Source: Pegoplata infirma
Lineage: Eukaryota > Arthropoda > Insecta > Diptera > Anthomyiidae
DNA: 64,000 bases
Reading direction: 5' to 3'
Assembly: GCA_963921195.1 (NCBI GenBank)
Contig: OY992537.1
Span: 209,129,736 to 209,193,735 of the forward strand
Both the position numbers and the translations under genes were made by a program. A model generated the notes under the pieces. The model was not told the DNA's origin and did not search any database. It worked only from the letters and a program-made list of their open reading frames with translations. This document shows positions 1 through 11,368 of this stretch, one piece after another. Numbering within the stretch: the stretch's first letter is position 1; the number at the start of each line of letters is the position of its first letter.

Positions 1-3000
1 ACTGCATATAATGAAACGACCTTTAAATGGACGGCTTTAGTTTTAATGGATGAATTTATATATGAAATACCAAAAATTCAAATAATGTTTATGGCTGAAA
101 ATCCTTACACATTTATAGAACGTTTAAATAAATCCATACAAATGCGCAATAATGCTGAAACATTATTAAAAATGGAATCTATAATAGATTGTATATTATG
201 GCAAGATATTAACGAAAATCGCTTTCGACCTAATAAAATTGTAGATATATTAATGAATCAGATAAATGCCGATGTGGTATTTCAGAAACAACTACGCACT
301 GAGATTTATTTAATATTTGAACATTTAATGACTTGCTATGAATTTGCTAAATTTGTAAAAGTTAATCCCAAAGAATTTCCGAAATTTTCGGAAGATCTTT
401 TTAAAAATTTCTTACCCAAAGCATTTCCCTCTCTCAAAAGTGATACCGAGCGTAAATTAATGAAATCTTTAAATATAAATATACCTACGAGAAAAACTAA
501 AGTTTTAACTAATACTTTATATTATACTGGAAAAGGTATAGATGCCATGTCAAAGGTAGCCGTAGAATGTCAATATATCGAAACCTTAACACTATTTCTT
601 TGTAATTTCGCGAAACCTTTACCTCTAACGGATTTCTTAAATTCTCAACAACAACAGAGTACAAATGTAAGCAAATATTTGAAATTTTTTTGGCCTAGTA
701 AAATCTCTTCGGGAATTATATCGGTTTTACGGGCCTTGGGTAAAGGATGGTTGGATATTTCCTTAAATAATTGGCATATTTATGAAATGTGTAAAATTTC
801 ACGATTTATGTTGCAAGTTAAATTTAGAATGCAAGAATCTATACAAGTTTTACTGGAAAAATCTATAGAAAATTTTAATAATTTTCTAAGTGAACCATGT
901 TTGCAATTTTTACAATTAAATTCTAACTATGAATGGTCAAGTGATTATATTAAATCTGAATTTCCCTATCACAAACCTATATTTTCTATAACTTTATCAG
1001 TGTCAGATAATGAAGAGGTTATATATTCTACGGATCCTGCCGAATTTGCTTCAGCTCTTAAGGATATATTTAAAAAAGGTTTGGAAAAATCATCTGGTGT
1101 AAGATTAATAAATGCCGAATGTATGTCAAATTTACGATTTTCACCTGACCTATTTATATTAACTGTGGAACTAATAGAAAATTTTTATATAAAATGTAAT
1201 GATCTTTTACAAAATTGCTATGAAAAAGCTATATACCCCTTAAAATCTTATGCTCATAAATATAAACGTTTTATAGAATTTTATGTTTTAAGTATTTCCA
1301 CGTATATGGTAGAATATAAAGCTGCTAAAAAGTCGTCCATACAAGTAAAAACTGATATTTTAGAACATAAAAGATGTAAAGAAGAAATTAGATCTATTTT
1401 ACCAGCTAGCATAACCATAGGTCCATTTTTGGTTATTGTAGATCCCATGAAACAATATATGATTAAGAAACGTATAGAAATTATTAAAAAGATATTTGAA
1501 TATTATATCGATCGCATGTATGCAACAAATGTATCTTTACTCGAACGTTGTTTGGAAATGTACAAAAAGATTGACGGGCGCCCTCAAAGTATTGAACATT
1601 TATATGAAATACGTGATTTTTCATTATTAGTCCCAGATTATGTTATTCAATTGCGTGCGGATATACAAATAATGTGGATTGAATATGATATGTTGGATAG
1701 TTTTTTCTATAATTTACCTGATCATCAATTTGCCATGAAATGGGAAGTATATGCATGGCCAAAAAATATTTTAGATCGTTTGAGTAGTTTAAGGGATGAG
1801 CAAAAGATTGATATTGAAGATTTTAAGCGTTTGCATTTGAGTGAATGTATTGGATTTGAAGAACGCTTGGAGTCGTTAAATGATGAAATACAACAATTTT
1901 CTTTGCAATTTAATCCGCAAAAAGTAATTGAAATTGCTGTAGAGGTATGTTAATATGGATTTTTTATAATCAAATCAATTTTTTAGTTTAAAATTTTTTT
2001 TTTTCACTTTGTTCGAAACTTTCCGGTTTTTAATTAAAAAAAAAGGAACCCAAATCAATTTTCGGACAGGTCCAATATTTTTGTGAGTTAATATCGACCC
2101 AAAAAGGCAACTTTCCCGACCCCGACGCACAGTGGACCAAATGCTTAATCTAGCGTGCAAGAGAGTATAATTCGACTTTGAGAGCACCTAGAAACATGAA
2201 ATTTGTAATGCACAAGGAAAATGAGATGAGCTTCTATATAGTCCAAATGTGGGCGGTATTTGAAGGGGCGTGGCACTTATTGAAACATTGTCGTAATAAA
2301 ATATAGGTAAAGTAGAGCCAATAATAAGCAGAGAACGTATTTTTTTTAACGTGAAAAAGATTTTTAAACAGTTTAGAAAAGAAATATTTTATTTTGAGTA
2401 AAAATTTTTTTTTTTATTCATTTCTGTAAAAAAAAAAATTTTTTTGAGTGAAAATTTTTTTTGAGTTTTAATTTTTTTTTGCTTGTAAAATTTTTACATT
2501 GGGCTAAAAAATGTTTGAGAATGTCAAAAATACTTAGCAAAATATTTTTGTGGCTCATCAATGTCATTTAAAGCGTTTAGGTGTTTTTCTTTTTAACGTA
2601 AATTTAAGGTACAGCAATCTGAAATTCACGGTTTTTGCTTACAACTTCTGAACCACTGGACCGATTTGGCTGATATTCAATACCAACCTGACTAGGAAAA
2701 TTGAAAATATATATGCCAAGCGTCAGCAACAACAGAGTTGCCGTTTGAAAGTTATCGTGTTTTAAACAGACAGACGGATGGACATCGCTAGATCGACTGA
2801 AAAACAAAAACCAGCAAAAACCAACAGCCAATTTTTTTTTTTATTTTGGAGCTCAATATCTATTCTTTTGAAATCATGTAAAAACCCTATAAAAGTTAGC
2901 GGTATTTGTACCTAAATTCATTAACAAAATTCAAGTTTTCTTGAAAAATAATTCCATTGTGGACTCTCTTTTTAATTTACGTTTTTTTAGGAACAACAAC

Positions 3001-6000
3001 ACAAATTAGCTTCAAATATACATTCCTTGAGGTTAAAATATAACAAATAATTTGATAAATTGCCTTAATACGGTCGTAAAATAGCAGTTTAAACAATTAA
3101 CACATCTTCACAGAACTTGAAGAAATTTTTTTATAAAAACTAATTACTCATGTTTGGCTGCCTACTACGATGGTGTTTTTGCAATAAACAAACAAATTTT
3201 ATTAGCGTTAAGTAAGGTAAGAATAGTGCAATCATATATGCGATACTAATTCAATATTGTAAAAACTTCATTTTTCGACCAACTGCGCACCAGATTCAAC
3301 ATTTGGTCCACTGTGCGACGTTTTCGAAATTCGAAAAAGCTTAAACTAAATCCTTCCTACTGTGTATACATTTTTTTTTTTTTAATTTATAGTGGTGATC
3401 CTCAATTATTGTTATTTTTGCTTTAGCACCACTAGTTAAACCATAAAATGCATTTAAAGTTTTTAGAAAAAAAAAATTATATAAAATGGGTTTTTATGAA
3501 ATTTATAGCGATGGTACCCAATCTTGCATATTTTTGCTCCAATATCTCTAGTTAAGCCTAAAAATACACTTAGAAAATTATAGCAGTTACTACATGCCGG
3601 TCATTTGTGTAGTAAGTAGTAGTTGTTGTTTTTAACTACAACTTCAGTTGTTTTAGTATGAAAAATCTCAAACAACTATTTTTTGTAGTCGTTTTAAAAA
3701 ATAAATTTAAAAAATTACTACATTGTAGTAACAGTTGTTTTATGTAGTTGTTTTTAGTATATAAAAAAACTTGTAATTTTCTAGAAATTTTTAGAAAATC
3801 GGATGTGATGAACGAGTTGGAAGTGTCAGATGCAGCAGAAATTATTTCCAAATAATTTTAACCGTTTTTGATGTTTAGAAGAAAATTCAGACAATTTGAG
3901 TTACAGTAAAAACAACTGTAGTTTGAAGTAGTTTTTATCGTTTTTTGTAGTTGTTAATCAATAGTTAAAAACAACAAAAATGTTTGGTTGATTTTACCGT
4001 AAAATGTAGTGGACGCCTAAACAACAACAAATGTAGTAGTTTTAACTGTCTTTTGTAGTGGAATCTACCATCATAATTTTTTGAGTGTACAATTAAAGTG
4101 TTTTAGAAAAAAATTTATATAAAATGGATTTTTGATAACTTTTTGATATTTTTGCTCTAGCTCCTCTAGCTAAGTCAAAAATGCAATTAATGTTTTTTAG
4201 AAAAAAATTTAAAAGTGGATTTTTGGAAGTTTTTATCGATGACCTCCAATTTTTCCTATTTTAGCGATGATAATTATTTTTTTTAATTTTTATCTGATGA
4301 AGTTAAGTAATTTTTTTTTTAGAAAAAATGGTGTTAAAAATGGATTTTTCAAAAATTTTAGCGGTATAATTGAATAAAAATTTTAAATTAAATATTCAAC
4401 ATCATTTCCAATAGCATTTTAAAATTTCTAAATGTTTTTTTTTTAATTTTCCATATGAATTTTAAAATTGTCCAAATGTATTTAAAAATTGTCCAAATGT
4501 ATTTTAAAATTGTTCAAATGTATTTTAGAATTGTCCGAATATATTTTAAAATTGTCCAAAAGAATTTTTAAATTCTCCAAATGTATTTTTTAACTGTCAA
4601 AATATATTTTAAATTTTTTATAAATGCTTTTTCAAATATATTTTAAAAATTTTCAAATCTATTCTAAAATTGTCCACATGTACTTTAAAATGGTCCAAAT
4701 ATATTTTAAAATTGTCCAAATATATTTTAAAATTGTCCAAATCTATTTTAAAATTGTCCAAAAGAATTTTAAAATTGTCCAAATGTGTCTTCAAACTGTC
4801 TAAATATTTTTTTAAAATTGTCCGAAAATAATAATTCAAAAAATTTTTAACAGTATTTTAAAAATTATCAAATGTAGTATTTTACAATTGTACAAAATAA
4901 TTTTTGAAATTTTTAACGATCATTTTGATATTTTTGCTCATGCACCTCCATTAAACTAAGAAATTGCAATTAATTTTTTTTATAAAAATTCATGTAAAAA
5001 TGGATTTTAGAAATTTTTAGCGTTGCTCCGCAATTTTGCTCTAGCATAGCAATTAAAAATTCTTAGCGATGATCCCCAATTTTCGCTATTTTTTATCTAG
5101 CACCTCTAGTTAATTGTAATTTACTTTAAAAAAAAGAAATCATGTAAAAATAGATTTTTTAAAGTTTTTAGCGATAATTCTCAAATATTTTTGCTTTAGC
5201 ACCTCCAGTTAAGCCACAATTTAAGTTTTTAGAAATAAATTAAAACAGGATTTTTTTAAAGTTTATAGATGATCCCAAAGTTCAGCAAATTTAGTTTAAT
5301 TAATGTTTTTTTAAATCCCTATAAATTTTGAAATTTATCGGGATGATCTCCAAATTCAGTTATTTTTCGTTCTAGCACCTCTAGTAGAACCAAAAAATTA
5401 AATTGAAGTTTTATAGAAAAAAATCGCTATTCGCTATAATTGGGGATGATCACAATCTTTTTACTATTTTTGCTCTAGCATCTCTATTTAAGCCAAAAAT
5501 ACAATTTTATAGGGATAATTCCAAAAACAGCAATTTTTTCTCTATCACCTCTAGTTAAGCAACAAAATACAATTTAAGTTTTTTAAATACAAATCTCACA
5601 ATGCTTAACTTTTTAATCCCTTCCTATTCTTTCAGGTTAAAAAAACCTGGAAAATTATACATGATTTACAAAAACAAGGCGAAACTCTACGTTATCGTCA
5701 ACAACTATTCGAACTAGAAGAATTTTCGTTAGAGTTTTTCGAAAGTATCGTTAAAGGTTTCCTGCCATACAAAAATCTCTGGTATGCTTGCCAAGATCTA
5801 GTTAAACTAGAAGAAGCTACTATAGGTAATCCAATTGTTAACATAGAGTTGAATGATGTTTGGAATGCCATAAGTGTCATACGCAATTCACTTAACGAAT
5901 CATTACAAGTTTTTAAAGAAAAACCCGAAATACAAGATGTTGCCCATTATTTTCTTCGAGTCTTACAGGATTTTTTACCAAAATTTAATGCTATAAAAGA

Positions 6001-6277
6001 TTTAAAAAATGAAAATTGGCTTCTCCTTCATTGGCAAGAGTTGGCCAATCGTTCTGGCATGGATATAAAATTTTCAATGGCTATGAACTTTCAATATTGT
6101 ATGCGCAAGGGAATAATGAAACATTTTGAATTGGTTCACGAAATATCTACAAAGGCTACAAATGAGGCGGATGCTATACGTAAAGAATTCGAGGAAGAAG
6201 AAAGACGTAAGGAAGAAGCAAGAGAGGCTATATTAAAGCGTAAAGCTATGCGTAAATGTCGAAGTGATATTTTATAG
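1..6277 (+). CDS. Dynein heavy-chain-like tail protein, 5' partial, no motor domain
   Basis: Exons are <1-1944 and 5636-6277, joined in phase 0 (donor GAG|GTATGT, acceptor TTTCAG|GTT). The frame is open from base 1, so the gene begins upstream and the Met at 46 is probably internal. The window encodes 861 residues. The first exon resembles the tail of axonemal dynein heavy chains: a stretch with IMWIEYDMLDSFFYNL, then KWEVYAWPKNI, near its end. The second exon carries the start of the linker (DHC_N2), with LLPYKNLW-like and LLHWQELANRSG segments. The expected continuation through the linker and AAA+ ring is missing; instead an acidic/basic helical tail (EEEERRKEEAREAILKRK) leads to TAG at 6275-6277. 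No further dynein exon is visible before the next gene at 8311. Known dyneins bind intermediate chains through the tail; a headless form could not walk. Family assignment is from memory of conserved patterns. Confidence 0.72.
2128..3315. mobile_element. Transib-like non-autonomous transposon in the dynein intron
   Basis: The ends are inverted repeats beginning CACAGTGGACCAAATG (2128-2143) and its complement (3300-3315), with weaker pairing for about 20 bases further in. Both sides carry CGACG (2123-2127 and 3316-3320), a 5-bp target duplication. A GC-rich 5-bp duplication of the CGNCG type with ends starting CACAGTG is characteristic of Transib, the superfamily related to the RAG1 recombinase. 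No transposase ORF is present. A mini-me fragment lies inside at about 2590-2830. Confidence 0.72.
2590..2830 (-). mobile_element. mini-me/DINE-like fragment
   Basis: It contains a short (GTCY)n tract on the minus strand followed by the conserved GGACATCGCTAGATCGACT core near 2779-2797, preceded by sequence like that of the longer copy at 23213-24709. Both termini are missing. It is nested in the Transib-like element. Confidence 0.55.
3567..4087. mobile_element. TA-flanked TIR element (CACTCAAAA type)
   Basis: The left end (TA)CACTTAGAAAATTAT and the right end ATAATTTTTTGAGTG(TA) are inverted repeats of about 18 bp. TA on both sides suggests a TA target duplication, as in Tc1/mariner-type MITEs. 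The interior is rich in TGTAGTTGTTTTTA-like motifs in both orientations. No coding potential was seen. Related ends occur at 25917-28558 and 33454-34832. Confidence 0.55.
4430..4880 (+). repeat. 21-bp minisatellite (AAATGTATTTTAAAATTGTCC)n, first array
   Basis: About 18-20 degenerate copies of a 21-base unit built on ATTTTAAAATTGTCCAAAT lie in the dynein intron. An open frame on the minus strand here (4618-4839) is only the repeat read through. The same unit in the same orientation is at 6590-6735 and in the opposite orientation at 7130-8080. Confidence 0.8.
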
Positions 6278-6394
6278 TAAATTTAGAAAATTTTTCACAT
6301 TAAAAATTAAATTCATAATTTTAAAAAAAAAAAGATTTTTTATAAAATGTTTTTTTTTAATGAATTTCCCATTAATATGCAAAATAATTAATAT

Positions 6395-6592
6395 AGGGGA
6401 TCATCGTTATGGCCGATAAGCCGACACACCCCAACATTAGAATTGTTTTTTTATATATCGCGACCTTGGGACAACAAGGTTCTATCTGTGCCTATTTCTT
6501 TAAGAAAATAGAACCTTGTTGTTCTAAGGTCTCGATATATTTTAAGATTCATGGAAATCGGTTCATAAGGGTTGATATACTTCCCTTGTCAG
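6395..6592 (+). repeat. Fold-back arm fragment with a small palindromic insertion
   Basis: The segment from GGCCGATAAGCCGACACACC to GGTTGATATACTTCCCTTGT matches the right arm of the fold-back element at 35118-35715. It is interrupted at about 6453-6541 by an 85-bp hairpin whose arms are ATCGCGACCTTGGGACAACA and its approximate complement (TGTTGTTCTAAGGTCTCGAT). It lies just after the dynein stop codon and may be in its 3' flank. Confidence 0.5.
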
Positions 6593-6735
6593 TGTATTTT
6601 AAATTGTCCAAATATATTTTAGAATTGCTGAAATGTATTTTTAAATTGTCGAAATATATTTTACAATTATCCAAACTAATTTTGAAATTGTCCAAATGTA
6701 TTTCAAAATCGACCAAATATTCAAATTCTGATTAA
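6590..6735 (+). repeat. 21-bp minisatellite, second array
   Basis: Six to seven degenerate copies of the AAATTGTCCAAATATATTTT unit, in the same orientation as the intron array. An open frame over 6409-6735 reflects this repeat and is not regarded as a gene. From 6736 to 7130 nothing was recognised except a TTCTAGCTCGAGGTCATTAT motif near 6800, which recurs near 9630 and, diverged, in the 496-bp array. Confidence 0.7.
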
Positions 6736-7129
6736 TTTTTATTAAAAAAATAAAAATTGTTTATTTCGACCTTTAAAATATTATATTTTGAGCAGGTTTA
6801 TTCTAGCTCGAGGTCATTATTTCATTTACTATTTTAAACTATGACATTCTTATGAAATATTTTTTAAGAAAATTATTTTTAAATTTATTTATGTTAGGGA
6901 TTTTTTCAAGACTTAGTCGACACGTGTTTTGGAATTTGTCAGTTTTCATTCTCACGACTATTTAACAAATATAAAAGACTTATACTACAAGTAGCAATGA
7001 CAAATCGCTTATATTCAAACTAAAATATTAATACATATTCGACTCTACACTCACTGAGAATTAGAAGAAGAAGAAAATTTTACCATCTTAGTAAGGACTG
7101 CCAAACAAAATATGTTTTAAAATTGTCTA

Positions 7130-8080
7130 CAATAAACTTCACATAGAATATTTAAAAAATTTTGAAATACAATTGGACAATTCAACAAATCCATTTGGAT
7201 AATTTTAAAATACATATGGACAATTTTAAAATACATTTAGAAATTTTTAAAATACATTTGGAAAATTTTAAAATACTTTTGGAAAGTATTGAAAATACAT
7301 TTGGATAATTTTTAATTACATTTCGAAAATTTTAAAATACATTTGGAAATTTTAAAATTTATTTGAAAAGTTTTAAACTACGTTTAGAAAATTTTAAAAT
7401 ATATTTGGTTAATTTTTAAATACATTTTGAAAATTTTAAAATATTTATGGACAATTTTGAATTGTATTTGGACAATTTTAAATTATATTCGAAAAATTTT
7501 AAACTACATTTGGAAAATTTTAAAATATATTTGGACATTTTAAAATATATTTGGACAATTTTGAAACTCATTTGGACAATTTAAAAAATATTTGGACAAT
7601 TTTAAATACGTTTGGACAATTTTAAAATGCATTTTGAAATTTTTAAAATACATTTTGACAATTTAAAATTTATTTGGATTTTTAAACTACATTTAGAAAA
7701 TTTAAAATATATGTGGATAATTAACAAGTACATTTGGACAATTTAAAAATACATTTGGTTAATTTTGAAATACAATTTGAAGATTTTAAAATATTTATGG
7801 AAAATTTTTAATTGTATTGGGACAATTTTGAATTATATTTGGAAAATTTTAAACTACATTTGGACAATTTTAAAATATTTTTGGACATTTTAAAATATAT
7901 TTGGACAATTTTGAAACTCATTTGGACAATTTAGAAAATATTTGGACAATTTTAAATACATTTGGACAATTTTAAAATGCATTTTGAAATTTTTAAAATA
8001 CATTTTGACAATTTAAAATTTATTTGGACAGTTTTAAAATACATTTAGAAATTTTTAAAATTGGAAAATTTTAAAATTCA
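7130..8080 (-). repeat. 21-bp minisatellite, inverted array
   Basis: About 45 copies of ATTTGGACAATTTTAAAATAC-type units, the reverse complement of the arrays at 4430-4880 and 6590-6735. A higher-order duplication is visible: the block at about 7440-7680 is repeated at about 7790-8030. The array ends 230 bp before the WRAP53 start codon, so the WRAP53 promoter must lie in the short unique segment 8081-8310. Confidence 0.8.
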
Positions 8081-8310
8081 AATGAAAATGGCTGTTATAA
8101 CAACCACTAAAAGCGCCAAAAGCGTTAAAAATAATTTTTTTAAGGATATTTAAATAAAACGCAAAAAAAAACCGATAATACCCGAAAAGCGTCAAAATGG
8201 CAGCACTGTTTACTTTTAATGTAACAACGACTTTTACAGCTGTTTATTTTTGTTTGGTGCAAACATATTTATCCGGCTTTTATTTATAAAATTTTCCCAA
8301 TTTCCCAAAA

Positions 8311-11073
8311 ATGAGTTTAAATACTAGCATTTTAAATACCTCGGATCAATGTAAGTACAAAAAGGAACAAATTCCCAAAAAGAAATACAATTTAAGTTAT
8401 TAAACTCTTTTTCAGCTGCCTTTTTAGTAGAATCTGTTTTTGAAGAATCCACTTTCAATAACAATGTAAATTTAAGTAAATTGGAGTTAAGTCATATAAG
8501 TACAAATGGTACCACAATACAGGATACCAGCGATCATCTGTCGAATGAACCAATATCAGCGGCCAATTTAAGCATCACAATAGATCAGCGGGAACAAGAA
8601 CATTTACGGAACAACTTTAGAAAAGCGCGTGTAAATAGTTCTACAATGGATCTAAGCCCATCGATGAATGGTACATTAGAACAAGCAACAACATCTAAGA
8701 AAACCAGAAATACAACAATAGCTAAAGTTTCAATGGACACCGAAATATTAGAGAACGGAGATGACGATGATGATAGCGTTATACCAGTTGATGATGACAT
8801 AGAAGAAGTTAGTACTTTAGAAAATGCTGAAGAAACACATAAAACTATAGAAATTGATATGTTTTCACATTTACAACCTAATAAAACTTCGAATACAACA
8901 AATGAACTCCAAGAATCTATACAAGAACAAGATTTAGAAATATCTATTTTGGAACAATCATCCATGGAAAATTTAAAAATGCAATCATCTCCTAAGGATG
9001 TATCGCAAATGGAACACTCCCAGTTGGATAAATCGCAAATGGAAGAGTCACAAATGCAACAATCCCTTATTGATGAATCGCAAATGGATGAGTCACAAAA
9101 GCAACAATCCCATATGTCTGAGTCGCAAATGGAACAGTCTCATTTACAAGCAGCTCAAATGGAACTGCTATCTATTATGGACGAAGAGTCTTCAAAATAT
9201 TTACCAGATGAAAGAAACTTGTTTCAATATCCTTTTATAGAAATTGGTCGACGTTTATGGCCATCCAATGCGCAAAAGCAACATTATACTAAAGGATGCT
9301 TATGGTCACCAGATGGAACTTGTCTTTTAGTACCCGTACATTTAGATGGTAGGAAGTTTTCAATAGAAGTTTTATAATTTCATCAGTTTTTCATGATTTT
9401 TTTTAAGGCATGCACATTGTGGAGCTGCCTACGGATTTATATACAACACAGGAATTAAATGCGGAGCGTAATATAAGTGAATTAAATTCGGCGGTTCATG
9501 TAAAGGAAGGTGGTACTGTTTATGACTGTTGCTGGTATCCATATATGAACAGTACTGATCCAGCAACTTGTTGGTAAGAAAAAAATTTTAAAATTATAAA
9601 ACTACTATATTTTGAGTAGGTTCATTCTAGCTCGAGGTCATTATATCCTTTACTAATTGAAACTATGATATTTTCATAAAATATTTTTTAAGAAAATGAT
9701 TTTTCTGTTTCAAATTTATTTACGTTGTTCATTTAATATTCCAAGATTCCATTTGCACTTTACTTAATTATTAAATTAATTCTTTATATTCAAGACCATA
9801 ATAGGGGGTGTGCCAAACATGGAGTTTTCTAATTCCCTGGGTTCAAGCGCAGTACTTTTAACTTCTTTTGACATAAAAATGTTTCATTTCTTTAACAAAA
9901 ATACGAAAAAAAAATTAAAAAAGTTGTCGTTTTCAGAGGTTGGTTTAGTTGTTTATGAGTAAACTTTATATACAGACGGACGGACATTCAAAGAATATCT
10001 TAGAATCGATAATGGACCAAAAATATATAAATTTGAATCTGTGAAATTTTCTATCGCTAGATTTTTCAACAAAATTTGTCAAATTCTAAAATTTTTCATA
10101 TAGAAATAAATAACTAAAAACTTTGTTCTTATAGTTGGCTTGCTACTAGACAACATGAACCCATTCACATGTGGGATGCTTTTTCTGGTGACTTAAGATG
10201 TTCATATCGTGGTTATGATGACGTAGATGAAGTTGAATCCGCTATTTCAATTATATTTAGCAATGATGCAGAAAAAGTAATTGGTGGCTATAAGAAAAAT
10301 ATCAAAATTTTTGATACTAACATGTAAGTTTACAATTTTGTTTGTTTACACTTTTGATAACTATATTCTTATCTTTCAGTCCAGGTCGTAAATGTGTTAC
10401 TTTACCTGTCAAACAAGCTGTTTCATGTTTTGCTTTGACTACTGATAATGATAATTGTGTCACAGCTGGTAGTTGGGCAGGTTATATAAATCATTATGAT
10501 TTGAGGTCTCCTAAACTAGGAGCACTTTTTACATTAGGAGGTCATACAGGTGGTATAACATGGTTAAAATATTCTCCCACGCATGACCAAAGTTGGTATT
10601 TATTTAGCGGTGCTCGTAAAGATAATAAAATCTTACAGTGGGACATGCGTAACTATACAGAACCTGTACAGATATTTGAAAGAAATGTCCTAACAAATCA
10701 AAGGATATATTTTGATTTAACACCATTACACATGTGGTTAGCAACTGGTGATACTGAAGGTCTTGTAAAAATATGGAATTTAGGAGATAAAGAACAATTT
10801 TATAAGGTATATTAATATTGCCTTATTTTCATTTTTGAATAATTATTTTTTTTTTCTTTTTATTTCCAGTTACCTTTACATACAGATTGTTGTAATGGCA
10901 TTAGCTTTCATCCCTCTTTTCCGATATTATCTACTTCTTCTGGTCAATATCATTTTCTTGATGTTACTGAAGATGAGAATAAGAAAGCGGTCAATGAAAT
11001 GGTGAAGGAAAAGACTATAAATTATGAAAATTCTTTATTATTTTTATGGTACGGTCGTTCCACTGAAGTTTAA
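8311..11073 (+). CDS. WDR79: WRAP53/TCAB1 (WDR79) homologue, WD40 scaffold for Cajal-body RNAs
   Basis: Six exons join in frame: 8311-8350, 8416-9348, 9408-9573, 10135-10323, 10380-10806 and 10870-11073, giving 652 residues. All introns are GT-AG. The N-terminal ~285 residues are acidic and low-complexity, with about eight repeats of SQM(E/D)(E/Q)SQ type around residues 205-260. The rest is a WD40 propeller with family-typical blocks: YDCCWYPYMNSTDP, EPIHMWDAFSGDLR, LGGHTGGITWLKYSP and FSGARKDNKILQWDMR. In animals this protein binds the CAB box of scaRNAs and telomerase RNA and brings them to Cajal bodies; flies lack telomerase, so scaRNA handling is the expected role. The start was chosen because the 40-nt first exon fits phase and donor consensus. 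Intron 3 (9574-10134) holds repeat DNA. Confidence 0.9.
9600..10075. mobile_element. Repeat-derived filling of WRAP53 intron 3
   Basis: The segment 9610-9700 carries the TTCTAGCTCGAGGTCATTAT repeat also found near 6800. From about 9795 to 10030 there is a truncated mini-me-like element: a (GACG)n tract followed by GGACATTCAAAGAATATCTT and an AATCGAT core, with internal sequence like that of copies at 47572 and 48803. The two ends of the element are missing. Confidence 0.5.
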
Positions 11074-11139
11074 TTGCTATAGTATTAAGTTTGCATTTAA
11101 TTAAGAAAAACAAATTAAGTAAGTATTTTTCATAATGAA

Positions 11140-11145
11140 AATAAA
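11140..11145 (+). terminator. Putative poly(A) signal of WRAP53
   Basis: AATAAA lies 67 bases after the WRAP53 stop codon in otherwise AT-rich sequence. Chance occurrence is possible in DNA this AT-rich. Confidence 0.4.
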
Positions 11146-11368
11146 AATCATGCTTATACTATTTTTTTAATGTAAGACCTTGTTTTTGAAAGGAATAACA
11201 ATATAACAGCAGCAATTTAACATTTGTAATTCAAAAATTGCATTTGTAATTCGAAAATTCCATTTTCGATTCCTATTGTAATTCAAAAAAGATTAATTGT
11301 AAATTACAATTTGTAATTCGATAATGATCAATATTATACAATATTGTATTCGAAAAAGAAATCGTAAT

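Larger units (their letters stand above)
3390..5560 (+). repeat. Degenerate tandem repeat, unit roughly 110-130 bp
   Basis: The recurring segments are AGCGATGATCCCCAATTTTT, a short TTGCTATTTTTGCTCTAGC block, CACCTCTAGTTAAGC, AAAATGCAATTTAAG and ATAAAAATGGATTTTT, in this order, many times but with much divergence. The array fills most of the dynein intron and is interrupted by the TIR element at 3567-4087 and the 21-bp minisatellite at about 4430-4880. The same family in the opposite orientation makes up most of 22.2-31.3 kb. Confidence 0.7.

Noticed and set aside
4618..4839. Minus-strand 73-residue frame with LDNFKI repeats
   Set aside because: It is the 21-bp minisatellite read in frame (21 is divisible by 3), with no independent coding evidence.
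6200..6215. GTAAGG as an alternative splice donor in the last dynein exon
   Set aside because: No acceptor followed by dynein-like coding sequence was found before 8311; kept only as a test for RNA-seq.
6409..6735. 108-residue frame after the dynein stop
   Set aside because: It crosses a fold-back arm, a small palindrome and the 21-bp minisatellite; peptide repeats (LSKYILQLSK) reflect the repeat.
8585..8965. 126-residue antisense frame
   Set aside because: Shadow of WRAP53 exon 2 on the opposite strand; Ser/Val-rich because the sense strand is Asp/Glu/Thr-rich.
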